From Chrysopilus asiliformis (Eukaryota; Arthropoda; Insecta; Diptera; Rhagionidae), in NCBI GenBank assembly GCA_964034945.1, contig OZ035960.1:65626470-65690469 (forward strand): a stretch of DNA of 64,000 nucleotides, read 5' to 3'. The notes below the pieces were generated by a model. It was not told where the DNA came from. It searched no databases and was given only the letters and a program-made list of their open reading frames with translations. Both the position numbers and the translations under genes were made by a program. The stretch's first letter is position 1. Every line of letters begins with the position of its first letter. Below, in pieces: positions 1 to 10,858 of this stretch.

Positions 1-1665
1 AAAAACGTTACTTCTAGTAACCCTAATGAAATATCAAACATGTTTGCATCACTATTTAGGGAAGCTTATTCTTCTAGTTCTAATGTTATCGACTATGACT
101 ATTTTACTTATCTTGACTCCTCTAACAAAGTAGATATTCCTAACCTAATGATTGACGAAGAAAGTGTCTTGCGTGCTTTGACCGGATTAGACGAGAACTG
201 TTCACCTGGGCCGGATGGCATTCCTGCATTTTTCTTGAAGAAATGCGCAACTGGTTTGTGTAAGGTGCTTACGCACTTATTTAATTTGTCATTAAAACAA
301 AATGTTTTCCCTGAGGTCTGGAAAGTTTCATTTGTAATACCCTTACACAAATCAGGAAAAAGGGATAATATTGAAAATTATCGATGTATAGCAAAATTGT
401 CTGCGATTCCGAAACTTTTTGAATCCTTGATAACCGATCATATTTACTCTTACTGCAAAAATATTCTTAACGTAAATCAGCACGGTTTTATCAAGCAGCG
501 CTCCACCACGACTAATTTGTGTGAGTTCATAAATTTTGCTGTTACAAAGTTTTTAGACTCACAACAGATTGACGCGGTATACACAGATTTCTCCAAGGCC
601 TTTGACAAACTTGACCATAAACTTTTAATTTTTAAATTGCGCGGTATTGGCTTTCCTAAGAATCTAATACAGTGGATTCTTTCTTATCTTACTGGACGGT
701 CGCAATATGTGCTTTACCAATCTGTGATATCCGATGTGATATCCGTGTTATCCGGTGTTCCTCAAGGCAGCCATATTGGTCCTCTCTTATTTATTATGTA
801 CGTAAATGATGTTAGCTCTGTTTTAAGTTATTCTCGTATTTTAATGTATGCTGACGATTTCAAAATTTTTAAATCTATTGACGATATTAACGATGCTAAT
901 CTTTTGCAACTTGACCTTAATAATTTTTTTATGTGGTGTAATAAAAACTTTTTAGTTCTTAATTTAAATAAATGTAATATCATAACTTATTCGCGTCGTT
1001 CAAATTTCGTTAATTTTGACTATATGTTTAGCTTAAGTTCTATCAAAAGAGTCGAATCCGTCAGGGATCTTGGGGTAATATTAGATCAAAAATTGACCTT
1101 TGATCTACACCGGGAACTGGTAATGACTAATGCAACTAGAATGCTAGCCATGATTAAAAGATTCTCGTCTGATCTATCAGATCCATACACTGTTTTGTCT
1201 TTATATAATGCATTTGTAAGACCTATACTTGAGTATGCATGTGTTGTCTGGTCTCCTACGTGTACTACGCATATTCTTAGGCTTGAGTCTGTTCAAAAAA
1301 GATTTTTAAAATTTGCTTTGCGCAAACTACCTTGGATTGATCCACTCAATTTGCCGTCTTACGAACAAAGATTGCATCTATTGGGGTTGCCTACTTTGTG
1401 TAAAAGACGAGAAACTCTCCAATGTATGTTTATTTATAAACTCTTGCAAAATGAAATCGATGCTCCCAATTTATTGCTGGAATTAAATTTTAACACTAAG
1501 CCTAGAAATACACGGAATTATAACTTTTTTTATGTCAAATTTTCTAAGACATCATATGGGAAAAACGCACCAATAACGCTCATGTGCAATTTATTTAATA
1601 AGAATTATAACTTTATCGATTTTAATTGTTCGTCAAATATGGTAAAGAAGCAACTGCGATCATAA
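1..1665 (+). CDS. Reverse transcriptase (ORF2 C-terminal part) of a non-LTR retrotransposon
   Basis: This is the reverse transcriptase of a LINE-type element, which would copy its own RNA at a nicked target site. Seen in order, counting from the first ATG at 40: the fingers motif CSPGPDGIPAFF near residue 53, YTDFSKAFDKLDH near 182, SGVPQGSHIGP near 237 and the catalytic MYADDFKIF near 270, followed by the thumb and the usual C-terminal region. The endonuclease domain lies upstream of the window. There is no internal stop over 554 codons, so this copy is young or only slightly damaged. One departure from related elements is NYRCIAKLS, where a proline is usual after NYR. The clade (Jockey/CR1-like) is inferred from motif style only. 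Confidence 0.93.
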   Translation, partial: KNVTSSNPNEISNMFASLFREAYSSSSNVIDYDYFTYLDSSNKVDIPNLMIDEESVLRALTGLDENCSPGPDGIPAFFLKKCATGLCKVLTHLFNLSLKQNVFPEVWKVSFVIPLHKSGKRDNIENYRCIAKLSAIPKLFESLITDHIYSYCKNILNVNQHGFIKQRSTTTNLCEFINFAVTKFLDSQQIDAVYTDFSKAFDKLDHKLLIFKLRGIGFPKNLIQWILSYLTGRSQYVLYQSVISDVISVLSGVPQGSHIGPLLFIMYVNDVSSVLSYSRILMYADDFKIFKSIDDINDANLLQLDLNNFFMWCNKNFLVLNLNKCNIITYSRRSNFVNFDYMFSLSSIKRVESVRDLGVILDQKLTFDLHRELVMTNATRMLAMIKRFSSDLSDPYTVLSLYNAFVRPILEYACVVWSPTCTTHILRLESVQKRFLKFALRKLPWIDPLNLPSYEQRLHLLGLPTLCKRRETLQCMFIYKLLQNEIDAPNLLLELNFNTKPRNTRNYNFFYVKFSKTSYGKNAPITLMCNLFNKNYNFIDFNCSSNMVKKQLRS

Positions 1666-1789
1666 TAACGCTGTATTTTGTTTATATTTTTCTTTTGTCT
1701 TTAAGATTGAATAATTGTTTTTTTTGATTTGTAACTATCTTGGAGTTTTGCTCTGTATGATCAATTAAAATAAATAAAAAAAAAAATTA
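1..1789 (+). mobile_element. Non-LTR retrotransposon, 3' half
   Basis: The reading frame is already open at base 1, so the window edge cuts the element. The body is the reverse transcriptase ORF; it is followed by about 100 bases of AT-rich 3' UTR and an A-rich tail near 1768-1789, as expected for an element copied by target-primed reverse transcription. Its RT is clearly related to that of element B at 21731-24588, but they are different families. The tail abuts a Helitron fragment. Confidence 0.9.
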
Positions 1790-2017
1790 CATTTTGGAAA
1801 ATTCGAAACGGGAAGTCCTATAAGGATAATGCAAATGTCCTTTTTCCCGTTTTTCTAAATCCATGTGTAAGAAAATGGATGTTGGTATATATGTATGTAT
1901 GAGATTAATAGACTCAAAAACTACTGGACCGATTTTTATGCGGTTTTTCTCAAAATGATCCGCGTTCTCAGGAGCAGCTTTTTCGCTATCGCAATAGAGC
2001 GTAAAGATCATGCACAA
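1787..2017 (+). mobile_element. Helitron fragment (TCTATATATA family)
   Basis: It carries the family hallmarks also seen in complete copies at 11265, 28386 and 39071: the GAAACGGGAAG..CCTATAAGGATAA unit and the ACTACTGGACCGATTTTTA segment. The order is rearranged and neither terminus is present. Non-coding. Confidence 0.65.
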
Positions 2018-2450
2018 TATTCGAACAAAATAAAGTGAATTATAAGGAAAAAAAATAACGAAAAGCCAAACTTAAAAATTTTCAAAATATTCATATGGCC
2101 AAAAAGTACTTGGGAGGGTTGCTAAAACCCAGTAAGGAAATACCCAAGCAGGAAAACAAGTCAATTAGCGAAAAAATAGGTGCTAGAAAAACTAAGGAAA
2201 ATGACACTACGTGCAGGTACAAAGAATATTAGAAACGAACCCCCTTTTTACCGGCACCTAGTGCCGTCTATTATCTACTGACTACTGACCCCCTACTGAC
2301 CCCCAGTCAGTACTGATCCCTAATTAATTACTTATTACTGATCACTAATTGGGGCTTAATTGTACCCATAATTCCTAGGACTTAATTTATTGTGTTAATT
2401 ACCAATAGGGTTTACCCAAAAATATCCTTGATTAACCATTTTATAATCGC
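2018..2450. other. No gene seen; AT-rich with short CTACTGAC repeats
   Basis: Nothing coding is visible. Around 2270-2345 the sequence holds several imperfect copies of CTACTGAC(CCC), a small local repeat. Confidence 0.5.
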
Positions 2451-2862
2451 CATATCGTCGTCTGAGAATTTAAGTATCGTATGTAGGATTTTTGGGGTTT
2501 TGAGTTAGAACCAGTTCCTGGGGTTTTCAAGGCTACTCTTTCATTTGGTGCAGTCCGTTTTTAAATATCTCAAATAGTTTCCGAGATCCAGGGCCATCGT
2601 TTTGTCGTATGTAGCACTTTTTCACGAGATTCGTGAAATAAATGTCGTATGTAGCTCCAAAACGTTACATACGACGAATTTCCATATAAAATTCAAGAAT
2701 AATCGCTTTATGTTTTAAATGTCGTATGTAGCATGACATCTGATACATACGACATTGAAATAATTTTCGTTTCAAAAATAAGTGTCGTATGTATCATAGA
2801 AAAACGTATATAGCGCCCATGGAAAATATTCAGTGAACTTTTGGTCGCCGAAGGAGAGAGAC

Positions 2863-3530
2863 ATGGGTTCGTCACCTCCTCCGCAATTATCGCCTAGTAT
2901 AAAGCAGTAAGTAAAAATAATGTTTCTTTACAGTACTGAGGTTTTATAAACTTAATTTTTTTACAGAATGAGCGAGGAGATTTTAGGTCACGCAAGCATC
3001 AGTTCCAGTCAGTCGTCTAATATTAGTTCATTTAGTTATTTTCTTTAAATATACTTTGATCACAATAGACTTTTCTTCTGATGATGATATTATTGATCCC
3101 GATTACTCTCCTGCAGTATTAAGGAATTTTTATAACAATTTTTCGCAAAATATTAGTCCCAAAACTAGTTCGGATACTAATTTCTCAAAAAATATTGTAA
3201 GTTTGTTTGTTTATGCGTCTTAATTGATCTTAATATTGTTGTGATATTATAGCGAGCGAAAACAGTCCACGCCAACTAGAAAACGGAAGCAGAGACCTGA
3301 TAAGTGTTTTTACCAGTGCAAAAAGAACTTCAGCGAAGCCGATAGATTGGAGGTCCATACGAAATTTTGGAATCTAGATGATCAGGGCCAAAAGGTTTTT
3401 TTTGAACGTTTATAAAAAAAGTTGAGTGTGTTAACCGACGAACGAAAGCTGGAGACAACGAAAACAAGAAGAAAAAAAAGTCATTCCATTATAATCTAGA
3501 AGTTCGTAACAAATATTTTCACACATGCAA
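2863..3530 (+). pseudogene. Fragment of a spliced transposon-borne gene with a C-x3-C..H motif
   Basis: An ATG at 2863 opens a short exon rich in Ser/Pro that runs into a GTAAGT donor at about 2907. A pyrimidine-rich acceptor ends near 2966 and leads to a Ser-rich exon. A later stretch encodes SSDDDIIDPDYSP (about 3073-3111). After another GTAAGT and an acceptor at about 3253 comes RPDKCFYQCKKNFSEADR (about 3296-3350), followed by HTKFWNLDDQGQKVFFERL and a stop. The Cys pair with a following His and aromatic residues resembles the N-terminal region of proteins carried by some animal DNA transposons; I do not recognise the family with certainty. The frames of the last two exons do not join cleanly, and the sequence is cut by the DINE-like insertion, so it is probably dead. 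Confidence 0.45.
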
Positions 3531-3533
3531 TTT

Positions 3534-4090
3534 TTATACCCGTATGGTGAAACCAAAGGGTATATTAACTTTGCCTTACCGTTTGTAACGCCAAGATCCC
3601 GTCATCACACATAAAAATGAATTACACCAGTGTGTTTAGAATGATAAAAATAATTAATTTCTGCATGTCCGTCCGTCTGTCCGTCTGTCTGTCTGTCCGT
3701 CTGTGGCGCGGATTGCGGGCGCACGGATTGAGCTAGAGACTTGAAATTTTGCACAGATCCGTTTTTCATAAAATGTGAGGCTAAGTTCGTTAATGGGCAA
3801 AAATGGACCATTAGGGGGGGTACCCCCCATACGAATGAAAACGGTTTTTGTGAATATCTCAAAAACGGTGCATCTTATCAAAAAAGTCCAAGAACAAAAG
3901 TTATTTAGGATATAATTCTACATAAAACTCCCATACATCAAAATCCATTTGGAATAAATTTTAAAAAATCTAATTGGAAAGTTTAACTTCAAAGTGGAAT
4001 TTTGGTATAACTGTTCGAAATTTGATACGAATATCACCATACGGGTCTCCAATGATTGCCAGATTGGCAATTATAGCTTTTGTTATGTTT
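3534..4090 (+). mobile_element. DINE-1-like (Helentron-type) short element
   Basis: It starts ATACCCGTATGGTG after a T run, has AAGGGTATATTAACTTTGCC, a (GTCY)n tract, the GGTACCCCCCATACGAA segment, and ends CACCATACGGGT, the hairpin TTGCCAGATTGGCAA and ATAGCTTTTGTTATG. About 15 more copies occur in the window, so borders are read by comparison. The general plan matches the DINE-1/HINE repeats of Drosophila: a TATACCC start, a CTGTCCGT tract and an ...ATAGC...TTGTTTT end. It is non-coding and sits inside the gene fragment just upstream. Confidence 0.85.
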
Positions 4091-4792
4091 TTTTTAAAAA
4101 ACGTTGGAAATAAGTGAGATAAAGATTTGCCACTATTTTAAAAATAACATTTTATAATCTGGAGCACCAATGCCATTTTAAAATAAATATAAAGAGACTG
4201 TCAAAAGTTCAAAGGACAAACCGATAATGTATCCATCTAAGTACAAAGAAAATAATATTTAAGTTTTATTACTGAAGACAAAAAGTTTATTTTTTGTTAG
4301 CTTTTAAGTTCACTCGATTGAATCGATTTTTTTGTTATGTTTTTCTTTTCAAAAGACTAAAATTAAATATTTTTCTAAAACAAAAATTTTTTTTTTTAGT
4401 TTTCTTTAAATGTTTTTAAAGTTAAATGTCTGAGGGTGTTTAAAATTAAGTGTCTGTTCGCTTATCGACATTATGCATTTTCCAAACATTTAGTTTTTAA
4501 ATGTCGTATGTAACAATTTCAGAACTCAAATGTCGTATGTAGGCATTTAAAGTACAAAGAAGTGCGAATTTCCTACATACGACATTTGAGTTCTGAACAA
4601 AACTTACAATATATTTTTACCGCGATGAAGTATGAACTCATGAATTTAAAAATAAGCAGATAAATATTAGTTTTGTTACGTATTTAATTTTGAAAAGGAT
4701 CCCACAAGTTATAAAAGTTCAAACTTCAAACTCAATTTACTCAAAACTATCAAAAGCTACATACGACACTTAAATTGGCGGCTGACGATATG

Positions 4793-5505
4793 TTGCAGGT
4801 ACATTTTTAAGTCGGAGCAATAAAATAATGTTATTAATCTGGGTTTATAATTTCCCTTATCTAAAAATACCAATTAAAATTTTTTTTATTGGTTTCTCTT
4901 AATAAGTTTTTACCAAAATAAAAAACAATTTTTAGTCCTGAAATATATTTAAAATAAATAAAACTAGAATTTACAATTCAGTCAAAATCAGTTTTGTCTG
5001 GTAAAAAAAATAACTCCAACCATGATTTTAATATTGTTTACTGTATTTTCCGTGTACATTTCCGCAACATCCCATATGGTTTTTTAGGCGTCAAAATGTG
5101 TCTTCTATCAGGTAAAAAAGGTTTCAGCTTAACGTCGCTTAGCGGCCATTGTTGATTTTCAACATTCATACATTTTTTTATGAAAAATTATGTTCTTTAC
5201 AAACTATATCACAACTAAGCCCAAAATCAACATATCTGGTTCCTTTTTTCCCCATTTTAAAGCTAATTCTAACAGTTTGTAAGTTTAGGTGGAAATATAA
5301 GGCAATGGTAGCTTTTTAAAGTATTGAAAATCAATAAATCTGTTTCGAGTTTTAAAAAAAACATTGTGTTTGGACATTTGAAATACCATTATTTGATAAA
5401 ATATCGAATAACTTCAAACGGTTCTACAGCACCTACAGTCGATCGTTTTGACAAATTCAAAAGTCACATTTTTTAAATTATGTCCGCTCACAAGACCTAT
5501 TGGCT
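4793..5505. other. No gene seen; AT-rich
   Basis: Only short open frames and homopolymer-rich sequence are visible; no repeat in the window matches it clearly. Confidence 0.5.
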
Positions 5506-5790
5506 GCATAGAGCCCCGTTTTCCCGACAAAAAATTAGAAAAAGGACATTTGTGTTATCCTTACAGGACCTTCCGTTTCGAATTTTGAAATTCCAACGGA
5601 AAAACTTGGAAAAAGGATATTTGCGTTAATCTTACAAGACCTTCCGTTTCGAATTTTTAAAATCTAACATAGCTAGAAATCTGCACCTGGCAACGCAGAT
5701 CAGCAAAAACCGCATAAAAATCGGTCGAGTAGTTTTTGAGTTTATTAATCTGATATACCTACATACATACCAACATTCATTTTAGAGCCA
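5506..5790 (-). mobile_element. Helitron fragment, minus strand
   Basis: Two copies of the GGACCTTCCGTTTCGAATTT unit are followed by the AAAACCGC..TAAAAATCGG..AGTAGTTTTTGAG block that marks the 5' part of the TCTATATATA Helitron family in reverse. No intact terminus is visible. Confidence 0.6.
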
Positions 5791-5846
5791 CAAACAACAT
5801 AGTTTACTAATATACCGATTGTGAAATAACAAAGGCGTTAGGAGGA

Positions 5847-5886
5847 TATAAATACTAGAGAATCAAGGAGTAATAAATCAGTTGTT
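5847..5886 (+). promoter_or_regulatory. Possible TATA/Inr promoter upstream of the Helitron 1 gene
   Basis: TATAAATA at 5847-5854 is followed 33 bases later by ATCAGTTG, which matches the arthropod initiator TCAGT. The spacing fits. The start codon of the RepHel frame is at 6313. This is inference from motifs alone. Confidence 0.4.
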
Positions 5887-5902
5887 AAAAGTCAGTCGAC
5901 TA

Positions 5903-6146
5903 GGTTACAACAAAAAGTAGAAAATTTTGAAAGTGATTTTTGGAGGTGAAGGATATTACCTGTAAAAATTGTAGAAGTGAGAAAAGTAACATTGAGCACG
6001 GAGAAAAGCAGACAAATAAAAAAAGGTTACAACAAAAAGTAGAAAATGTTGAAAGTGATTTTTGGAGGTGAAGGATATTACCTGTAAAAATTGTAGAAGT
6101 GAGAAAAGTAACATTGAGCACGGAGAAAAGCAGACAAATAAAAAAA
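5903..6146 (+). repeat. Direct tandem duplication, 2 x 122 bp
   Basis: The stretch starting GGTTACAACAAAAAGTAG at 5903 recurs at 6025 with almost no change, and a third start (GGTTATAG) begins at 6147. It lies in the leader of the Helitron 1 gene. The near identity means the duplication is recent. Confidence 0.85.
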
Positions 6147-6364
6147 GGTTATAGTGAGGAATTGAATAAGAGTAAAAGCAGAAATTGGAACATCAAGGAA
6201 ATCAGAAAATCAAAGGAAAAAGTAAATAATAAAGATTTTAGTTTTTCATGACAATTAAGGCATCGTCAACGAACATTAAGCACTGGAAATTAAGTACCGG
6301 AAATTATTTGAAATGCCATTCAAAAAATCAAACATTGGAAGATCAACCAGACATACGCGGCAAT

Positions 6365-6850
6365 TGTCAGCCAATAGATCTGCTGAAACATCTGAAGAAC
6401 GAGACACACGCCAAGAAACTGAGCGGATCAGAGCCTCTACTTCAAGAGCTGCTCAAACATCTGAAGAGCGAGACGCACGCCAAGAAACTGAGCGGATTAG
6501 AGCCTTTACTTCAAGAGCTGCTCAAACATCTGAAGAACGAGACGCACGTCGGGAAACTGACCAGATCAGAGCCTCTACTTCAAGAGCTGCTGAAACATCT
6601 GAAAAGCAAGACGCACGCCAAGAAACTGAGCGGATCAGAGCCTCTACTTCAAGAGCTGCTCAAACATCTGAAGAGCGAGACGCACGTCGGGAAACTGACC
6701 GGATCAGAGCCTCTACTTCAAGAGCTGCTCAAACATCTGAAGAACGAGACGCATGTTGGGAAACTGACCGGATCAGAGCCTCTACTTCAAGAGCTGCTGA
6801 AGCATCTGAAGAGCGGGACGCGCGCCGGGAAACTGAACGCTCACGGCGCA
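6365..6850 (+). repeat. 69-bp coding minisatellite in Helitron 1 (7 units)
   Basis: Seven units of 23 codons, of the type TSEERDARQETERIRASTS, follow each other. Since 69 is divisible by 3, all frames stay open through the array, which creates a spurious second frame from 6248 to 6949. The Arg/Glu-rich frame (start 6313) is chosen because it runs on into the RepHel frame and resembles N-termini of other Helitron proteins. Confidence 0.85.
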
Positions 6851-6945
6851 GTCACTCAAGAACGAGAATCGATCTCAAGAAAGCGGCGTTCAATTAAGAT
6901 AAAGACTACGATTACAGTAGTAATCGCCATGTTGTTATTGGTAAA

Positions 6946-7545
6946 ATGACTAATTTGTGCTCTCATTGTGGCGCTAAGAAATTTCAAAGAGAAACGCCTG
7001 GCATGTGTTGCTCCAATGGCAAAGTCAATTTGCCACCACTGGCTGAGCCACCAGACACACTTTTAACTTATGTGGATGGAGGTAATCGGGAGTCCAAACA
7101 TTTTCTACTACATATTCGGAAATACAACTCATGCTTTCAAATGACATCGTTTGGAGCGACGAATATTGTGAAATATGGTAATTTCATGCCTACATTCAAA
7201 GTCCAAGGACAAGTGTATCATCAGATTGGTTCACTTCTTCCTGCGCCCGAAGAAGATGCAAAGTTTTTGCAAATATATTTCATGGATAATGTCGAGGAAG
7301 AGATTGATCGACGATGTGCATTTAGTGTAACAACAGATCGGAAAATTATTGCTGAATTGCGAGCATTATTCCACGAGCACAACTGTTTGGTACGAGATTT
7401 CAAATCCGCATTAGAAAATGTAAGAGCAGATGACTTTAAAGTCATTATCAGGGCAGATAAAACGCCATTGAATGAGCATAAAAGACGCTTCAATGCTCCA
7501 ACGGCCCCTGAAGTAGCAGCCTGTAATTGTCGGAACAGAGATTAA
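6946..7545 (+). CDS. RepHel segment: Cys-rich N-terminal region
   Basis: This is the readable piece between the first stop (6895) and the frameshift. It has CSHCGAKKF near residue 5 and GMCCSNGKVNLPPL shortly after, the zinc-finger-like pattern that precedes the Rep domain in animal Helitrons. It keeps the frame of the 6313 segment. After about 7519 the sequence in this frame stops making sense, while the frame one base on continues with VGTEINRRDIVI, so the last residues are out of frame. Confidence 0.85.
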   Translation: MTNLCSHCGAKKFQRETPGMCCSNGKVNLPPLAEPPDTLLTYVDGGNRESKHFLLHIRKYNSCFQMTSFGATNIVKYGNFMPTFKVQGQVYHQIGSLLPAPEEDAKFLQIYFMDNVEEEIDRRCAFSVTTDRKIIAELRALFHEHNCLVRDFKSALENVRADDFKVIIRADKTPLNEHKRRFNAPTAPEVAACNCRNRD

Positions 7546-9637
7546 CCGGCGAGATATTGTTATAAGCAGACGAGATCAAACCAAGCAACGTGTTGCTGAA
7601 ACACACCGATCGTACGATGCACTTCAATATCCCATACTGTTTCCGCGTGGAGAAGATGGATATCATCTCGAATTGTATCAAACTGATCCCGTCATAGGTA
7701 CTACGACAACGAAAAAAATCAGTTGTATGGAAATCAGTTGTATGTGTCGTCAACTTTTCCAACAATTCATCGTTGATATGTACGCTAAAGTCGAAAGCGA
7801 ACGACTGAATTACATTCGTTACAATCAATCGGAACTTCGAGTCGAATAGTATATTCATTTACGAGATGCTATTGCGAATGATGGAACAGTTACTGACATT
7901 GGACAAAAGGTTATACTTCCGGGTTCGTATACTGGAAGTCCAAGACACATGCACGAATATGCTCAGGATACTCTGACATATGTTCACAAGTATGGACGTC
8001 CAGATCTTTTTATCACGTTCACATGCAATCGATTTTGGACAGAAATCAAAGATTTACTTCTGCCTGGCCAGCAACCATCCCATCGGCATGACCTCACAGC
8101 GAGAGTTTTCAAACAAAAATTGATACGTTTTATCGATCTCATCACAAACAGCCATATATACGGAGAAACTCGCTGCTGGATGTATTCGATTGAATGGCAG
8201 AAAAGAGGTTTACCACATGCCCATATCTTAATTTGGTTGGTTGAAAAAATTCTTCCTACTCAAATTGACGATATCATTACTGCTGAGCTGCCCGATCCAG
8301 AAGAAGATCCAGAATTATTTAAAATCGTGAAAAAACATATGATTCACGCACCATGTGGACCACACAACCCTCATTCTCCATGCATGAAAGATGGAAAAAG
8401 CACCAAAAATTATCCACGTCAGATGCTCCAAGAAACGCAAACTGGTGGCGTTGGTTATCCGCTGTATAGACGACGAAAACCAGATGATGGGGGACACACA
8501 GCAACTATAAAAATCAATAACGTTGATTTTAAAATTGATAATCAATGGATTGTGCCATACTCTCCTATTCTTTCCAAATCATTCAATGCGCATATTAACG
8601 TGGAGGCCTGCAATTCGGTTAAATCTATTAAATACATATGTAAATATGTTAATAAAGGCAGCGATATGGCAGTTTTCGGACTTGCGAATCCCAACGCACC
8701 CGTCAATGAAGTCGAACAATTTCAAATGGGACGTTATATTAGCAGTAATGAAGCTGTATGGAGAATCCTAGGTTTCGACATTCATGAACGTTTTCCTGCT
8801 GTCATCCATCTCAGTGTTCACTTGGAAAACGGTCAACGAGTCTACTTCACGGAAGAGAATGCACCCCAGAGAGCTGCAGATCCACCAAACACAACATTGA
8901 CCGCTTTTTTCCAATTGTGTGCAACTGACGAATTCGCAAAAACGTTGCTATATCACGAAGTTCCCAACTATTACACTTGGAATCAATCGACGAAGATATT
9001 TTGCAGAAGAAAACGAGGTGCCAGGCATTCTTCGATAGCTGGCATATTTTCTACTGCCACATTGGGACGAGTATATACTGTTCATCCGAATAATGCTGAA
9101 TGCTACTATTTGCGAATGCTGCTTCACGTGGTCAAAGGACCAACATCGTATCAAGCAATCAAAACCATTGATGGTCAAGTGTGTCAGACATACAGAGAAG
9201 CATGTTTCAAACTTGGTTTGCTTGAAAATAATCAACATTGGGACAATACATTGACAGAAGCATCTGAAACACGTAATGCTCATCAAATACGAACTCTGTT
9301 CTCCATAATTTTGACAACCTGTGCGACTTCTGGTCCCAAAGATCTATGGGAAAAACACAAAGAGAGTATGAGCGAAGACATACTTCTCCGAGCACGCAGA
9401 AACAATCCCGGTCTGGATGTACAGTATTCGGAAGACATTTTCAATGAAGCACTGATATCACTTGAGGATATGTGTATGTCGATTAACAACAAAATCCTCA
9501 ATCAGCTTGGACTATTTTCCCCGGTACGTGACAGAAACGATGTTGTCGATAGAGACGTATTGCAAGAAAAACAATATGACGTCGATGCGCTACAAGTTTA
9601 TGTTGAGGCTCGGAAAAGGCGCTTAACACACGATTAA
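7520..9637 (+). CDS. RepHel segment: HUH endonuclease (Rep) domain
   Basis: The Rep domain would nick DNA at the Helitron ends and join strands. The segment includes ALQYPILFPRGEDGYH, then TAG at 7847, then the clean stretch from 7949. Visible motifs are RPDLFITFTCN, the two-histidine metal site GLPHAHIL, and KYICKYVNKG with the tyrosines expected of the catalytic Y2 region. It ends at TAA 9635, where related proteins have Gln; the same frame continues into the helicase. Confidence 0.9.
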
Positions 9638-10858
9638 CGACTCGCGTACGACACAGTTATGGAGCATGTACGAGGCGGAAATGGTGGACTTATTTTTCTT
9701 GATGCACCAGAAGGCACAGGAAAAACATTTCTTCTCAATTTGATACTCGCCGAAATTCGAATGAAGCATGAGATTGCTCTGGCTGTGGCATCATCTGGGA
9801 TTGCAGCAACGCTACTTGATGGAGGACGCATGGCGCATTCGGCTCTCAAGCTACCATTGAATTTAAATCTAGCTGCAAATCCTCTTTGCAACATTGGGAA
9901 AACATTTGGGATGGCAACTGTATTGAAAACATGCCAAATCATTATTTGGGATGAATGTACCATGGCCCATAAAAACAGACTTGAGGCACTTGATCGTACT
10001 CTGCGAGATTTTCGAAGCGATATACGTCAAATGGCCGGAGCTCTGATATTGCTCGCCGGTGATTTCCGTCAAACTTTGCCCGTCATTCCAAGATCAACAC
10101 CAGCAGACGAGCTGAACGCATGTCAGAAGAATTCGGCTCTCTGGCGACATGTGAAGAAAATTACACTGTCGACCAATATGCGTGTACATTTATTTGGAGA
10201 TGTTTCTGCAAAAACATTTGCCAAGCAACTTTTGGATATGGGCGACGGCAAACTTCCAGTTATTCCTGAAACACAGGAGATATCGTTCCCACTGAACTTC
10301 TGTCAACTTCAGTCATCAATTGAAGATCTTGAAAATAAGGTTTTCCCGAACATCGCCAACAATTTCAGGAATCACGATTGGCTATGCGAGCGAGCTATCT
10401 TAGCTCCAAAGAATGATGACGTCAATCGAATTAATAATAACATTCAATTAAAAATTCCTGGTACGGTTACGAAATACAAATCCATTGACACAGTTACAGA
10501 AGAGGATCAAGCTGTTAATTATCCAGTAGAATTTCTCAATTCATTGGAGCCTGCTGGAATGCCACCGCACATATTGACATTGAAAGTTGGCTCACCAATA
10601 CTGCTCCTTCGGAATCTCAACACGCCAAAGTTGTGCAACGGAACTAGACTTTCCGTTAAAAAACTGATGCCGAATGTAATTGAAGCAACAATTATTAACG
10701 GCAAATGTAAAGGAGAAGATGTGCTGATTCCGCGCATTCCAATGATTCCCACTGATTTGCCCTTCACATTTAAACGACTACAGTTTCCTGTGCGTCTTGC
10801 TTTCGCGATGACAATCAACAAAGCTCAAGGGCAGTCACTGCGCGTCACTGCGCGTTGA
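9638..10858 (+). CDS. RepHel segment: PIF1-type helicase domain
   Basis: This part would unwind DNA during rolling-circle transposition. Walker A is APEGTGKTF (near 9706), Walker B is IIWDECTMAHK (near 9940), then LLAGDFRQTLPVI (near 10048) and the C-terminal AMTINKAQGQS (near 10807) of the PIF1/RecD-like fold. All core motifs are present. The frame ends at TGA 10856, but the expected last 45 or so codons (FSHGQLYVACSRVG, then YAPNQ) follow in the same frame up to a TAA at 10994. Confidence 0.92.
   Translation, partial: RLAYDTVMEHVRGGNGGLIFLDAPEGTGKTFLLNLILAEIRMKHEIALAVASSGIAATLLDGGRMAHSALKLPLNLNLAANPLCNIGKTFGMATVLKTCQIIIWDECTMAHKNRLEALDRTLRDFRSDIRQMAGALILLAGDFRQTLPVIPRSTPADELNACQKNSALWRHVKKITLSTNMRVHLFGDVSAKTFAKQLLDMGDGKLPVIPETQEISFPLNFCQLQSSIEDLENKVFPNIANNFRNHDWLCERAILAPKNDDVNRINNNIQLKIPGTVTKYKSIDTVTEEDQAVNYPVEFLNSLEPAGMPPHILTLKVGSPILLLRNLNTPKLCNGTRLSVKKLMPNVIEATIINGKCKGEDVLIPRIPMIPTDLPFTFKRLQFPVRLAFAMTINKAQGQSLRVTAR

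Larger units (their letters stand above)
2451..4792 (+). mobile_element. Unclassified TIR element with dispersed GTCGTATGTA motifs
   Basis: The outer ends match in inverted orientation: the left end starts CATATCGTC, then a variable stretch, then AATTTAAGTATCGTATGTAG; the right end on the other strand reads CATATCGTC then AATTTAAGTGTCGTATGTAG. Ten exact copies of GTCGTATGTA plus one variant lie only in the two flanks: 2476 (variant), 2604, 2644, 2666(-), 2721, 2744(-), 2784, 4503, 4532, 4574(-), 4758(-). Between the flanks are gene-like exons and a DINE-like insertion at about 3534-4090. Dispersed subterminal motifs of this kind are typical of transposase binding sites. I did not find a convincing target-site duplication, so the superfamily is open. 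Confidence 0.6.

Noticed and set aside
6248..6949. 233-codon frame over the Helitron 1 minisatellite
   Set aside because: The 69-bp period keeps every frame open. Only the frame starting at 6313 continues into the conserved RepHel sequence.
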